Positions 14,606-27,204 of a stretch of 64,000 nucleotides of DNA are shown here, piece after piece. How positions within the stretch are numbered: the stretch's first letter is position 1; every line of letters starts with the position of its first letter. The notes under the pieces were generated by a model. The model was not told the origin of the DNA. It worked only from the letters and a program-made list of their open reading frames with translations, and made no database searches. Origin of the DNA: Cloeon dipterum. Taxonomy: Eukaryota; Arthropoda; Insecta; Ephemeroptera; Baetidae. The DNA is taken from the NCBI RefSeq assembly GCF_949628265.1, contig NC_088789.1, positions 36,263,883-36,327,882 of the forward strand. The letters are read 5' to 3'. The position numbers and the translations under genes are program-made.

Positions 14606-15340
14606 CCCAGCGAGCAGAGGGGTAACCGCGGTCACTTTTCGGTCACCTGACCAAAGTTGAGCAAAGTGTAGTTTTGCATTTCAGGCATGATACTGATTCA
14701 TATTTCATTGGAATTTTTTTGAAATTTGGCTTGGATCATGCAAATTTTGAGTGCCCAGTCTTGGGCACCCGATGGGCACCTTTCGGTTACCCAGAGCGGG
14801 CAGGGGGTCACTTGCGGTCACTTAACAAAATTTAAAATAAGGGTGGTTTTGCATTTCAGGCATGATCCTGAATCATGTTTCATCGGATTTTTTTCGAAAT
14901 TTGACTCGGATAACCGAAATTGCCCGTGCCCATTCTTGGGCACCCATCGGGCACCTTTTGGTTACCCGGAGCGGGCAGGCGGTCACTTGCGGTCACCTAA
15001 CAAAATTAAAACTAAGAGTGATTTTGCATTTCAGGCATGATCCTGAATCATGTTTCATTAAATTTTTGTCGAAATTTTGCTTGGATCCCCGAAATTGCCA
15101 GTGCCCAGTCTTGGGCACCCATCGGGCACCTTTCGGATACTCGGAGTGGGCAGGCGGTTAACTATGGTCACTTTGCGGTCACCTAAAAAAAATTAAACTA
15201 AGAGTGGTTTTGCATATCAGGCATGACCCTGAACCTGGCTTGATTGGAATTTTTGTATATTTGGCTGGGATACCTAAAATTGCTGGTGCCCAGTCGTGGG
15301 CAACCATCGGGCAGCTTTCGGGTAGCTCGGATCGGATAAC
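14606..15340. repeat. 175-bp subterminal tandem repeat of the insert
   Basis: The motif TTGGGCACCC(A/G)TCGGGCACC recurs at 14761, 14936 and 15111 (175 bp spacing), then at 15296 after 185 bp. Each unit also has GCGGTCAC, TTTTGCATTTCAGGCATGA and TTTCATTGGA-like parts. The first unit is truncated at the element end. Small open frames here are products of the repeat length and encode nothing recognisable. Confidence 0.9.
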
Positions 15341-15785
15341 TGCGGTGTGACCGGATCATGAACTGTTTTCGTAAAATTTTGGGCACAGAAAAAAAATATT
15401 GTTTTGGTTATTGTTAGGATTGAAAAATGAATTTTTTATGCATTTTAATATGATTGCTAAACAGGGGCAACTTTTGGTTACCCAATGGTTAACCGATGCG
15501 CGGGCACTATTTTCCTTTACTTGCTTTTACCCTCAAATTTTGTCAGATTTTCGTCACCACAAGTTTTAACTTATTTAAAAAAATATTTTTGCTAAAGTAG
15601 TAAATGTACACAAATAAAAAAAAAACTTTGATAACCAAAATGGGTTAACCAATGGGCAACCAATGAGCAACCTAAAATAACCACCGTAAATTCTTGAGTT
15701 CGTGTTTCGTAAAAATTATTTTTTAGAAATTTATTTGGTTATAACACTAATTAGCATTTCAAACTCTTTAAATTAACTCGTTTTG
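15341..15785. other. AT-rich spacer with GGTTAACC words
   Basis: No gene is seen. It contains scattered forms of the word shared with both ends of the insert, such as GGTTACCCAATGGTTAACCG near 15477 and GGGTTAACCAATGGGCAACC near 15642, separated by A/T runs. Confidence 0.5.
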
Positions 15786-15789
15786 AGCA

Positions 15790-16500
15790 CTTATTATTTT
15801 AGCTCAACATTATCGCGCGCGCGTTTCTTTGTTACACTCGTCGGCCGCGCGTGTGGCGCCACTGTCGGCAGCAGCACCAGCTGCTGCCGGCTGCCTCTGG
15901 CTCACAATCAGTCGCTCAGCGATTGAAAATAAGCATGACGGTTGAGACGCGCTGCGATTGCATCATCATTGTTAGCCGATTATTTCGCCCTGATTTCGGT
16001 TGCATTTCGGCAAATCGACAACATCAACAGATACTTGGACGGATGGTCGATGTTCCTGATATTCCGAAAGGTAAGGGTATCATTGAATTTACTTAGATTG
16101 GGGGCTACAAAAATACGCGCGCGGACACTGACATCAAAATGTTTATTTTAGATTGCTTTTTAATCAATCCTGTGTGTCAGCAGGCTTCTACCGCATCCCG
16201 CCCTGATGTCCTGGTTGGGAATAGCTGCCTGTACACGATGGCCATCCGGTTATAAGCCTGGAAAACTTAACTAAACATCGCCCGCAGATTATCCAGGTAT
16301 GTAGTTGAATACATGGCAAAATTAATGAGTAGAAAATTGTTACTTTTTATTTTATTTTGTAGAGTTGTGTGCTGTTGGTTCGATTTGCTTTTGCTACCGA
16401 CATGGAATGCGCTGGGACTATGAACTCCTGCAGAGATGAAAAGCAACGAACCCACATGTTTTTGCAGGAAGCGCGCGGACGACATTGGTGTAGGGATAAC
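15790..16500 (+). other. GC-richer segment with exon-like pieces, unidentified
   Basis: Base composition changes sharply from the surrounding A/T. 15815-15910 is GC-rich and holds a hairpin of CGGCAGCAG and CTGCTGCCG around 15869-15892. An open frame from 15942 reads through to a possible donor AAAG|GTAAGG at about 16069. A second exon-like piece follows a TTTTGTAG acceptor near 16362. No domain is recognised; a zinc-finger or transposase remnant was considered but no Cys/His pattern could be lined up. This could be the decayed coding part of the mobile element or captured host sequence. Confidence 0.25.
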
Positions 16501-17360
16501 TTGTGGTAATCTTTGTATGTTTAATAGCTATATTTTATGATAAATTTTGTGTTTATACCTTGAAAATTAATTTTAACAAAGTTCAATTTGCTGCTTAAAT
16601 ACTTCAATTTTCTATTGTTATGTTTGTAACAACTATAATATTATCCCATAACTATTTTTGTGTTTTGTGATTTAGTTTGGGATTGCGGCATATTTTTTAG
16701 TTTAAGTTGGCTTCCTCTTGAAGAAGATTTTATTATAATTTCCAAGACAGTTAACTATTGTGGCAACTAAAATTTAAAATCAATTACTTATTGTCAGATA
16801 ATCATCGTGGGTTTAAAGTTTAAAATTGCAAAAGCCTTAAAGTTTTGAAATCAAAAACAACAGATGAGCCACCACATACTGATTTTAATTGCACTGTGGT
16901 TTTTATTAAATACTGTTACCGTGCCTTCTTAACTGAAAATAATTAATTTTAATGTGCTGAAAACCATAACCAGTTCAACCAATTACCCTAGAACCATCAA
17001 CAGATTGAAAATATATAATCAGGTTTAGACAATGGATGGTTTTGGTTTCCAGCACATCAAATAAAATTATTTTAAGGGTTGAATGCACAGCAGCAGGAAT
17101 CTTATTAAAATCAAAAGTAACAGCTGGCAGCCAAGGGGAATTCACAACTTCTGGTGAACTCTTACAATTTATATAATCATCCAACATTATTTTTGTTTTG
17201 TTGCTGCATCACCTCATAAATTAATGTGTTATTATAGTTTTATTAACTTTTAAGTGTGCAGTTCTTCAAAGTCTATTGTACTTGATTTATGGTTTTGAAA
17301 AATTGTTCTGTACATTATTTATTAATTTATTTATTATTTGTTTTTGCTTATTCTGTTATT
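16501..17360. other. AT-rich interior of the insert, no gene seen
   Basis: Low-complexity A/T sequence with short chance frames on both strands. I see no repeat, motif or coding signal that I can support. Confidence 0.5.
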
Positions 17361-18516
17361 GAAGGTGGAATGTAACTTAACTGTATTGAGGTATCACCTT
17401 GCAATTTTCGCTGCCAAACCCAGATTTCGATCCTGAAAAACTTATTTTTCCATAAATTTGCAATTTGAAGGTCAAGGTCACCTTTCTCGACCTTAAGGGA
17501 TGATGGCCTCCTTAGATTTTTCAGGGTTCAAGCCTGAAATGTAGCCCGTGAAAATCTGAACAAGCAGTTCAAGTTTCAGAGGTGCAAAAATAGTTTGCTA
17601 TAATTTGAAAAAGAAAGTTTGAATTAGGCTCGATGCCGCTCGATCGAGCACGGCCTTTAGTCGGCGAGTTCGCCTATCATTTGTCGATAATATTTTTACC
17701 CATTCCATTTGATTAGGCACAACAAGAGGACCAAGAATTGACACAGTAAGGTCAAAATCGACCTTCAGGGTCTGACCCTGACCAGACCCTGAGATAATAA
17801 TTTAGAAAATGTCCAATTTCATCAAGGATGGTGTCTTTTTATAGGTTTTCGCCGCTGCACAGCTCAAATATACAGCCAAAACTGCCGACTGACAATCCTG
17901 AAACCGGTTCTTTAAATATTTGTGGAAGCCATTAATCCTGAAGTGATGTTAAATGTTGTTAAAATTGAAAATCGGCAGTTTTGGCTTTATATTAGAGCTG
18001 CAGAGCCTATGGAAAGACACTAAGTTTGATGAAATTGAGTTTTTTTAAATTTTTATCTCAGGGTCTCGTCAGGCACAGGCCCTGAAGGTCGATTTCAACC
18101 TTACTATGTCTACCCTGGGCCCTCTTGTTGTTTCTAAGCTAATGGTATATGTAAAAATAGTTTCGACAAATGATAGGCGAACTCGAAGACTAAAGGCATG
18201 CTCGACCGAGCAGCCTCGAGCAGGTTTTTTATTTTCAAATTAAAATATGCAGCAAAACTATTGTTGCACCTTTGAAACTTGGTGAGCATGTGCAGAATTT
18301 CAAGGGCTACAATTCAGCCCTGAACCCCAAAAAGATCTAAGGGTTGTATCATCCCTTGATTTTCAATTTTTGAGTAAAGGTCGCAAAAGGTGACCTTCAA
18401 CTTTGCCCTGCGAATTTTTTGTAGGTTGATAAGTTGTTCATGGTAGAAAACTAGGATAGACAATGAAAATTTCAAGGTGATAACTTAATCCAGTAAAGAG
18501 TTACATTCCACCCTTC
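17361..18516. repeat. 1156-bp long inverted repeat (foldback)
   Basis: The left end GAAGGTGGAATGTAAC is mirrored by GTTACATTCCACCCTTC at the right end. Internal pairs also match in inverted order: GGCGAGTTCGCCTATCATTT with AAATGATAGGCGAACTC, CAACAAGAGG with CCTCTTGTTG, AAGGTCAAAATCGACCTTC with GAAGGTCGATTTCAACCTT, and CAAAACTGCCGA with TCGGCAGTTTTG. Arms are about 530 bp around a centre near 17935, imperfect and so fairly old. No clear target-site duplication could be fixed. It resembles a foldback or MITE-like element nested in the larger insert; a transcript would form long double-stranded RNA. Confidence 0.85.
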
Positions 18517-18638
18517 ATTCACATTATTTGATTTTCGGGGATTTTTTTAAAAAAATGGGGATCTTTAAATTTGAAGTATAAAATGTATTATTATGTAATT
18601 GTAACCTTTCTGTATTGATATAACCAATAAAAGTGCTG

Positions 18639-18863
18639 CCCATCTGGCTGCCCACTGAGGGTGACCCCAAGTGGGCACCCAATGGTTACCTTTTGGCTAC
18701 CTCTTACCTCGGGCTGTCATTTTGCGCTATATTGAAATTTATCTTTTTAATGGACACAGTCAATTGACCTGCCACCAGTGCCACCTGACAGCCCTAGATA
18801 AAAGGTAGCCAAAAGGTAACCAATGGCTGCCCACTGGTGGTAACCTCAGCCGGGCACCCGATG
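18639..18863. repeat. Inverted repeat with 80-bp arms
   Basis: The left arm 18639-18720 and right arm 18785-18863 are reverse complements with some mismatches. GGTTACCTTTTGGCTACC pairs with GGTAGCCAAAAGGTAACC, and GGGCTGTCA pairs with TGACAGCCC next to a 64-base loop. The arms are made of the same GGTTACC and GGGCACCC words as the two ends of the insert, so this is probably part of the element's terminal structure. Confidence 0.85.
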
Positions 18864-19140
18864 GTTAGCTTTTGGTCAACGAATTTTATCGGCCTCTCAT
18901 TTATTACGCTCCCTGAATTCAGGTATACCTTTAATGTACATAAAAGGAGATTCTATGAAAGGTCATTTAATGGGTGCCCATTTGGTGCCCGAATTCTGGG
19001 CATGACCACTCGCGGGTGCCCGAAGGGTTGGACATGCGGTATAACCAATGGGTGCCCATCTGGGTGCCCACGGGGGGTAGCCGGGTGACCGAACGCGGGC
19101 ACCCAATGGGCACCTTTTGGTTGACTTTTTTCTCGGTGGG
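18864..19140. repeat. Right terminal region of the insert, GGGCACCC-rich
   Basis: Words GTGCCC, GGGCACCC and CCTTTTGGTTGAC recur in both orientations (18972-19125), echoing the 175-bp repeat at the left end. The last bases CTCGGTGGG form the right TIR-like end. Overlapping frames on both strands come from the palindromic words and are not genes. Confidence 0.6.
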
Positions 19141-22100
19141 TCAAGGGGTTAAAATTTTTTAAGGCAGTTTACGGGATAAATACATGCTTGCAAACCCTAT
19201 TTAATTATTCTTAATATTATTTTGTCAGTCTACAACAAATTTGAACCAATTAAGATCCTCAAAAATTAAAATATTAAAAATTAGAATTTTGAAATAGGCC
19301 GAACTCAAAGTTTTAAAAATATTTAAGCAAGTTTACGGGTTGAATAAATTCTTGCAAACCCTATTAAATTATTCTAAATATTACTTTGTCAGTCTACAGC
19401 AAATTTGAACTAATGAGGAAGCTCAAAATTAAAAATATAATAAATTACAATTTTGAAATTTGCCAAACTGAAGATTTTAAAAATATTTAAGCAAGTTTAC
19501 GGGTTAAATACATGCTTGCAAACCCTAATTAATTATTCTAAATATTAATTACTTAGTCTACAGCAAATTTGAACCAATTTGGATGCTCAAAAATTAAAAT
19601 AATAAAAATTAGAATTTTGAAATTGGCCGAACTCAAAGTTTTAAAAATATTTAAGGCAGTTTCCGGGTAAAACTCATGCTTTCGATCTCTACTAAATTAT
19701 TCTAAATATTATTTTGTCAGTCTACAGTAAATTTGAACCAATTTGGATGCTCAAAAATTAAAATAAAAAAAATTAGTATTTTGAAATTGGCCGAACTTTA
19801 GTGTTAAAATTTTTTATGGCAGTTTACGGGATAAATACATGCTTGCAAACCCTATTAATTTATTCTAAATATTATTTTGTCAGTCTACAGCAAATTTGAA
19901 CCAATTAGGATGCTCAAAAATTAAAATATTAAAAATTAGAATTTTGAAATTGGCCGAACACAAGGATTTAAAGATATTTAAGGCAGTTTCCGGGGAAAAC
20001 TCATGCTTTTGATCTCTACTAAATTATTCTAAATATTATTTTGTCAGTCTACAGCAAATTTGAACCAATTTGGAAGCTCAAAAATTAAAATAATAAAAAT
20101 TAGAATTTGGAAATTGGCCGAACTCAAAGTTTTTAAAATATTTAAGCAAGTTTACGGGTTAAATAAATTCTTGCAAACCCTATTTAATTATTTTTAATAT
20201 TATTTTGTCAGTCTACAGCAATTTTGAACCAATTAGCATGCTCAAAAAAGTTAAAATATAAAAAATTACAATTTTGAATTGGCAGAACTCAGGGTTTAAA
20301 TAATATTTAAGGCAGTTTACGGGTTAAATACATGCTTGCAAACCCTATTTAATTATTCTAAATATTCATTTTTCAGTCTACAGCAAATTTGAACCAATTC
20401 GGATGGTCAAAATTGAAGATATTAAAAATTGGAATTTCGAATTTGGCCGAACTCAAGTGTTAAAATTTTTTAAGGCAGTTTACGGGATAAATACGTGCTT
20501 GCAAACCCTATTTATCTATTCTAAATATTATTTTGTCAGTCTACAACAAATTTGAACCAATTTGGATGCTCAAAAATTAAAATAATAAAAATTAGAATTT
20601 TGAAATTGGCCGAAATCAAGGTTTTAAAAATATTTAAGGCAGTTTACGGGTTAAATACATGCTTGCAAACCCTATTTAATTATTCTAAATATTCATTTTC
20701 AGCCTACAGCAAATTTGAACCAATTTTGATGCTCAATAATTAAATTAATAAAAATTAGAATTTTGAAATTAGCCGAACACAAGGATTTAAAAATATATAA
20801 GGAAGTTTACGGGTTAAATACATGCTTGCAAACCCTATTTAATTATTCTAAATATTCATTTTTCAGTCTACAGCAAATTTGAACCAATTTGGATGCTCAA
20901 TAATTAAAATATTAAAAATTTGAATTTTGAAATTGTCCGAACTCAAAGTTTTAAAAATATTTAAGCAAGTTTACGGGTTAAATAAATTCTTGCAAACCCT
21001 ATTTAATTATTCTTAATATTATTTTGTCAGTCTACAGCAAATTTGAACCAATAAGGATGCTCAAAAATAAACATAATAAAAATTAGAACTTTGAAATTGG
21101 CTGAACTCAAGTGTTAAAATTTTTTAAGGCAGTTTACCGGATAAATACATGCTTGCAAACCCTATTTATCTATTCTAAATATTAATTATTCTGTCTAAAG
21201 CAAATTTGAACAAATTTGGATGCTCAAATATAAGAATAATAAAAATTAGAATTTTGAAATTTGCCGAACAAATGGTTTTAAAAATATTTAAGGCATTTTA
21301 CGGGTTAAATACATGCTTTCAAACCTTATTTAATTATTCTTAATATTATTTTGTCAGTCTACAGCAAATTTGAACCAAGTAGGATGCTCAAAAATTAAAA
21401 TAGTAAATATTAGAATTTTAAAATTTGCCGAACAAATGGTTTTAAAAAGATTTAAGGCATTTTACGGGATAAATACATGCTTTCAAACCTTATTTAATTA
21501 TTCCGAATTATATTTTGTCAGTCTACAGCAAATTTGAACCAATTAGGATGCTCAAAAAAGTTAAAATATAAAAATTTACAATTTTGAATTGGCCGAACTC
21601 AGGGAGTTAATAATATTTAAGCAAGTTTACGGGTTAAATACATGCTTGCAAACCCTATTTAATTATTCTAAATATTCATTTTTCAGTCTACAGCAAATTT
21701 GAACCAATTTGGATGCTCAAAAATTAAAATATTACAAAATAGAATTTTGAAATAAGCCAAACTCAAAGTTTTAAAAATATTAAAGGCAGTTTAAGGGTTA
21801 AATACATGCTTGCAAACCATATTTATTTATTCTAAATATTATTTTGTCATTATATAGCAAATTTGAACCAATTAGGATGGTCAAAAATCAAGATATTAAA
21901 AATTAGAATTTTGAAATTGGCCGAACTCAAGGGGTTAAAATTTTTTAAGGCAGTTTACGGGATAAATACATGCTTGCAAACCCTATTTAATTATTCTTAA
22001 TATTATTTTGTCAGTCTACAGCAAATTTGAACCAATTTGGATGCTCAAAAATTAAAATATTAAAAATTAGAATTTTGAAATTAGCCGAACTCAAAGTTTT

Positions 22101-25100
22101 AAAAATATTTAAGGCAGTTTTAGGGTAAAATTCATGTTTGCAAACCCTATTTAATTATTCTAAATATTATTTTGTCAGTCTACAGCAAATTTGAACCAAT
22201 AAGGATGCTCAAAAATAAACATAATAAAAATTAGAACTTTGAAATTGGCTGAACTCAAGTGTTAAAATTTTTTAAGGCAGTTTACCGGATAAATACATGC
22301 TTGCAAACCCTATTTATCTATTCTAAATATTAATTAATCTGTCTAAAGCAAATTTGAACCAATTTGGATGCTCAAATATAAGAATAATAAAAATTAGAAT
22401 TTTGAAATTTGCCGAACAAATGGTTTTAAAAATATTTAAGGCATTTTACGGGTTAAATACATGCTTTCAAACCTTATTTAATTATTCTTAATATTATTTT
22501 GTCAGTCTACAGCAAATTTGAACCAAGTAGGATGCTCAAAAATTAAAATAGTAAATATTAGAATTTTAAAATTTGCCGAACAAATGGTTTTAAAAAGATT
22601 TAAGGCATTTTACGGGATAAATACATGCTTTCAAACCTTATTTAATTATTCCGAATTATATTTTGTCAGTCTACAGCAAATTTGAACCAATTAGGATGCT
22701 CAAAAAAGTTAAAATATAAAAATTTACAATTTTGAATTGGCCGAACTCAGGGTGTTAATAATATTTAAGCAAGTTTACGGGTTAAATACATGCTTGCAAA
22801 CCCTATTTAATTATTCTAAATATTCATTTTTCAGTCTACAGCAAATTTGAACCAATTTGGATGCTCAAAAATTAAAATATTACAAAATAGAATTTTGAAA
22901 TAAGCCAAACTCAAAGTTTTAAAAATATTAAAGGCAGTTTAAGGGTTAAATACATGCTTGCAAACCATATTTATTTATTCTAAATATTATTTTGTCATTA
23001 TATAGCAAATTTGAACCAATTAGGATGGTCAAAAATCAAGATATTAAAAATTAGAATTTTGAAATTGGCCGAACTCAAGGGGTTAAAATTTTTTAAGGCA
23101 GTTTACGGGATAAATACATGCTTGCAAACCCTATTTAATTATTCTTAATATTATTTTGTCAGTCTACAACAAATTTGAACCAATTAAGATGCTCAAAAAT
23201 TAAAATATTAAAAATTAGAATTTTGAAATAGGCCGAACTCAAAGTTTTAAAAATATTTAAGCAAGTTTACGGGTTGAATAAATTCTTGCAAACCCTATTA
23301 AATTATTCTAAATATTACTTTGTCAGTCTACAGCAAATTTGAACTAATGAGGAAGCTCAAAATTAAAAATATAATAAATTACAATTTTGAAATTTGCCAA
23401 ACTGAAGATTTTAAAAATATTTAAGCAAGTTTACGGGTTAAATACATGCTTGCAAACCCTAATTAATTATTCTAAATATTAATTACTTAGTCTACAGCAA
23501 ATTTGAACCAATTTGGATGCTCAAAAATTAAAATAATAAAAATTAGAATTTTGAAATTGGCCGAACTCAAAGTTTTAAAAATATTTAAGGCAGTTTCCGG
23601 GTAAAACTCATGCTTTCGATCTCTACTAAATTATTCTAAATATTATTTTGTCAGTCTACAGCAAATTTGAACCAATTTGGAAGCTCAAAAATTAAAATAA
23701 TAAAAATTAGAATTTGGAAATTGGCCGAACTCAAAGTTTTTAAAATATTTAAGCAAGTTTACGGGTTAAATAAATTCTTGCAAACCCTATTTAATTATTT
23801 TTAATATTATTTTGTCAGTCTACAGCAATTTTGAACCAATTAGCATGCTCAAAAAAGTTAAAATATAAAAAATTACAATTTTGAATTGGCAGAACTCAGG
23901 GTTTAAATAATATTTAAGGCAGTTTACGGGTTAAATACATGCTTGCAAACCCTATTTAATTATTCTAAATATTCATTTTTCAGTCTACAGCAAATTTGAA
24001 CCAATTCGGATGGTCAAAATTGAAGATATTAAAAATTGGAATTTCGAATTTGGCCGAACTCAAGTGTTAAAATTTTTTAAGGCAGTTTACGGGATAAATA
24101 CGTGCTTGCAAACCCTATTTATCTATTCTAAATATTATTTTGTCAGTCTACAACAAATTTGAACCAATTTGGATGCTCAAAAATTAAAATAATAAAAATT
24201 AGAATTTTGAAATTGGCCGAAATCAAGGTTTTAAAAATATTTAAGGCAGTTTACGGGTTAAATACATGCTTGCAAACCCTATTTAATTATTCTAAATATT
24301 CATTTTCAGCCTACAGCAAATTTGAACCAATTTTGATGCTCAATAATTAAATTAATAAAAATTAGAATTTTGAAATTAGCCGAACACAAGGATTTAAAAA
24401 TATATAAGGAAGTTTACGGGTTAAATACATGCTTGCAAACCCTATTTAATTATTCTAAATATTCATTTTTCAGTCTACAGCAAATTTGAACCAATTTGGA
24501 TGCTCAATAATTAAAATATTAAAAATTTGAATTTTGAAATTGTCCGAACTCAAAGTTTTAAAAATATTTAAGCAAGTTTACGGGTTAAATAAATTCTTGC
24601 AAACCCTATTTAATTATTCTTAATATTATTTTGTCAGTCTACAGCAAATTTGAACCAATTTGGATGCTCAAAAATTAAAATATTAAAAATTAGAATTTTG
24701 AAATTAGCCGAACTCAATGTTTTAAAAATATTTAAGGCAGTTTTAGGGTAAAATTCATGTTTGCAAACCCTATTTAATTATTCTAAATATTATTTTGTCA
24801 GTCTACAGCAAATTTGAACCAATAAGGATGCTCAAAAATAAACATAATAAAAATTAGAACTTTGAAATTGGCTGAACTCAAGTGTTAAAATTTTTTAAGG
24901 CAGTTTACCGGATAAATACATGCTTGCAAACCCTATTTATCTATTCTAAATATTAATTAATCTGTCTAAAGCAAATTTGAACCAATTTGGATGCTCAAAT
25001 ATAAGAATAATAAAAATTAGAATTTTGAAATTTGCCGAACAAATGGTTTTAAAAATATTTAAGGCATTTTACGGGTTAAATACATGCTTTCAAACCTTAT

Positions 25101-26822
25101 TTAATTATTCTTAATATTATTTTGTCAGTCTACAGCAAATTTGAACCAAGTAGGATGCTCAAAAATTAAAATAGTAAATATTAGAATTTTAAAATTTGCC
25201 GAACAAATGGTTTTAAAAAGATTTAAGGCATTTTACGGGATAAATACATGCTTTCAAACCTTATTTAATTATTCCGAATTATATTTTGTCAGTCTACAGC
25301 AAATTTGAACCAATTAGGATGCTCAAAAAAGTTAAAATATAAAAATTTACAATTTTGAATTGGCCGAACTCAGGGTGTTAATAATATTTAAGCAAGTTTA
25401 CGGGTTAAATACATGCTTGCAAACCCTATTTAATTATTCTAAATATTCATTTTTCAGTCTACAGCAAATTTGAACCAATTTGGATGCTCAAAAATTAAAA
25501 TATTACAAAATAGAATTTTGAAATAAGCCAAACTCAAAGTTTTAAAAATATTAAAGGCAGTTTAAGGGTTAAATACATGCTTGCAAACCATATTTATTTA
25601 TTCTAAATATTATTTTGTCATTATATAGCAAATTTGAACCAATTAGGATGGTCAAAAATCAAGATATTAAAAATTAGAATTTTGAAATTGGCCGAACTCA
25701 AGGGGTTAAAATTTTTTAAGGCAGTTTACGGGATAAATACATGCTTGCAAACCCTATTTAATTATTCTTAATATTATTTTGTCAGTCTACAGCAAATTTG
25801 AACCAAGTAGGATGCTCAAAAATTAAAATAGTAAATATTAGAATTTTAAAATTTGCCGAACAAATGGTTTTAAAAAGATTTAAGGCATTTTACGGGATAA
25901 ATACATGCTTTCAAACCTTATATAATTATTCTAAATATTATTTTGTCAGTCTACAACAAATTTGAACCAATTAAGATGCTCAAAAATTAAAATATTAAAA
26001 ATTAGAATTTTGAAATAGGCCGAACTCAAAGTTTTAAAAATATTTAAGCAAGTTTACGGGTTGAATAAATTCTTGCAAACCCTATTTAATTATTCTAAAT
26101 ATTATTTTGTCAGTCTACAGCAATTTTGAACCAATTTGAAAGCTCAAAAATTAAAATAATAAATAATAGAATTTTGAAATTGGCCGAACTCAAGTGTTAA
26201 AATTTTTTAAGGCAGCTTACGGGATAAATACATGCTTGCAAACCCTATTAAATTATTCTAAATATTATTTTGTCAGTCTACAGCAAATTTGAACTAATGA
26301 GGAAGCTCAAAATTTAAAATATAAAAAATTACAATTTTGAAATTTGCCGAACTGAAGGTTTTAAAAATATTTAAGCAAGTTTACGGGTTAAATACATGCT
26401 TGCAAACCCTATTTAATTATTCTAAATATTAATTACTTAGTCTACAGCAAATTTGAACCAATTTGGATGCTCAAAAATTAAAATAACAAAAATTAGAATT
26501 TTGAAATTGGCCGAACTCAAGTGTTAAAATTTTTTAAGGCAGTTTACCGGATAAATGAATTCTTGCAAACCCTATTTAATTATTCTCAATATTATTTTGT
26601 CAGTCTACAGCAATTTTGAACCAATTTGAAAGCTCAAAAATTAAAATAATAAAAATTAGAATTTTGAAATTGGCCGAACTCAAGTGTTAAAATTTTTTAA
26701 GGCAGTTTACGGGATAAATACATGCTTGCAAACCCTATTAAATTATTCTTAATATTATTTTGTCAGTCTACAGCAAATTTGAACCAATTAGGATGCTCCA
26801 AAATCGAAAAAATAAAAAATTA
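19141..26822. repeat. Right satellite array, 163-bp monomer, 3607-bp HOR
   Basis: Same monomer family as the left array. Higher-order spacing is 3607 bp, for example TGGAAGCTCA at 20071 and 23678, and one 192-bp segment at 20552 and 24159. The first part (19143 against 23077) is offset by 3934 bp, that is 3607 plus two monomers, showing a two-monomer indel. Monomers near the right edge (26100-26820) are more diverged, as expected at an array edge. The array ends in AAATTAGAATCTTTAGG at about 26830. Confidence 0.95.
21051..23346. repeat. 1148-bp (seven-monomer) tandem duplication in the array
   Basis: ATAAGGATGC occurs at 21051 and 22199, and AAGGGGTTAAAA at 21929 and 23077, both 1148 bp apart. 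A seven-monomer block was therefore duplicated inside the 3607-bp unit, consistent with unequal exchange. Confidence 0.8.
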
Positions 26823-27204
26823 GAATCTTTAGGCTGTCCTTGCCGCCTGCCGCCTGCCTGGTGATTGCTTTCTCTCACCAGTTTCCCCTCTCCCCCTTCT
26901 CCCGCTTGCGCTCGCTTGCGCTTGCCATGCCGCCATTACGCCGTTCTTTTGTTTTCCGTGATGAGTGCGCTTTGTTTACTTTTGTGAATCGTGGATCGCT
27001 TTCGCTTTTCTTGTTATTTATCGTCAAAATCGAAGATGTGGACCGACTTTGAAAGACGCATCGCCCTATTTGGTACGTATTACATAGAATGTACATCCGT
27101 TTCGGTCCTCGTTGCCCTTTTTTTGTGCTCTCGGCCGGCAAATTCCCCCAATTCCTTGCAGCGTCAGCCATGCATCATTATTAGGATTTTCTGGTTTTCT
27201 GCGC
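26823..27204 (+). promoter_or_regulatory. GC-richer island with promoter-like start region
   Basis: Immediately after the satellite, composition shifts to pyrimidine- and GC-rich sequence (CTTGCCGCCTGCCGCCTGCC and C/T runs at 26870-26930), with CCGCCATTACG at 26929. It leads into a possible first coding exon at 27036. It could be a promoter fragment; there is no direct evidence of transcription. Confidence 0.3.
27036..27072 (+). CDS. Possible first coding exon (MWTDFERRIALFG)
   Basis: ATG in the context CGAAGATGTGG opens a frame of 12 codons plus one base and runs into the donor G|GTACGT. The charged then hydrophobic reading MWTDFERRIALF looks like a protein start, and the sequence before it looks like a 5' leader. 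No downstream exon in this window was matched to it, because the next 2.5 kb are satellite. It may be the isolated 5' end of a gene, a decayed fragment, or chance. Confidence 0.25.

Larger units (their letters stand above)
14606..19140. mobile_element. 4.5 kb insert in the satellite, TIR-like ends
   Basis: The satellite reads GGCCGAACTC up to 14605 and resumes at 19141 with TCAAGGGGTT. The uninterrupted form GAACTCAAGGGGTT is present at about 21923, 23071 and 25697. The insert thus splits a single monomer, with at most a 2-bp TC duplication. Its ends are CCCAGCGAG on the left and CTCGGTGGG on the right, which is CCCACCGAG when reverse-complemented, an 8 of 9 match. A weaker GTAACC / GTCAACC match follows. 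Inside are a 175-bp tandem repeat, a 1156-bp inverted repeat, a smaller inverted repeat and many GGGCACCC and GGTTACC words. No transposase-length open frame is seen, so a non-autonomous DNA element or a nest of several is most likely. The family is not recognised. Confidence 0.75.

Noticed and set aside
14726..15386. Small proteins of about 100 codons repeated in the insert
   Set aside because: The 175-bp unit length produces related frames by itself; the translations are repeats of the DNA word.
14606..19140. Helitron identity for the insert
   Set aside because: No CTRR 3' end with a terminal hairpin, and insertion is not between A and T. Ends are inverted instead.
13065..24350. Identical 63-codon frames at 13065, 20552 and 24159
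   Set aside because: They are the same satellite monomer pair in three higher-order copies. The frame spans a monomer junction and has no start context, domain or variation pattern of a gene.
1..26822. CENP-B box or TTAGG telomere repeats in the satellite
   Set aside because: I looked for TTCG....CGGGA patterns and TTAGG runs and saw none.
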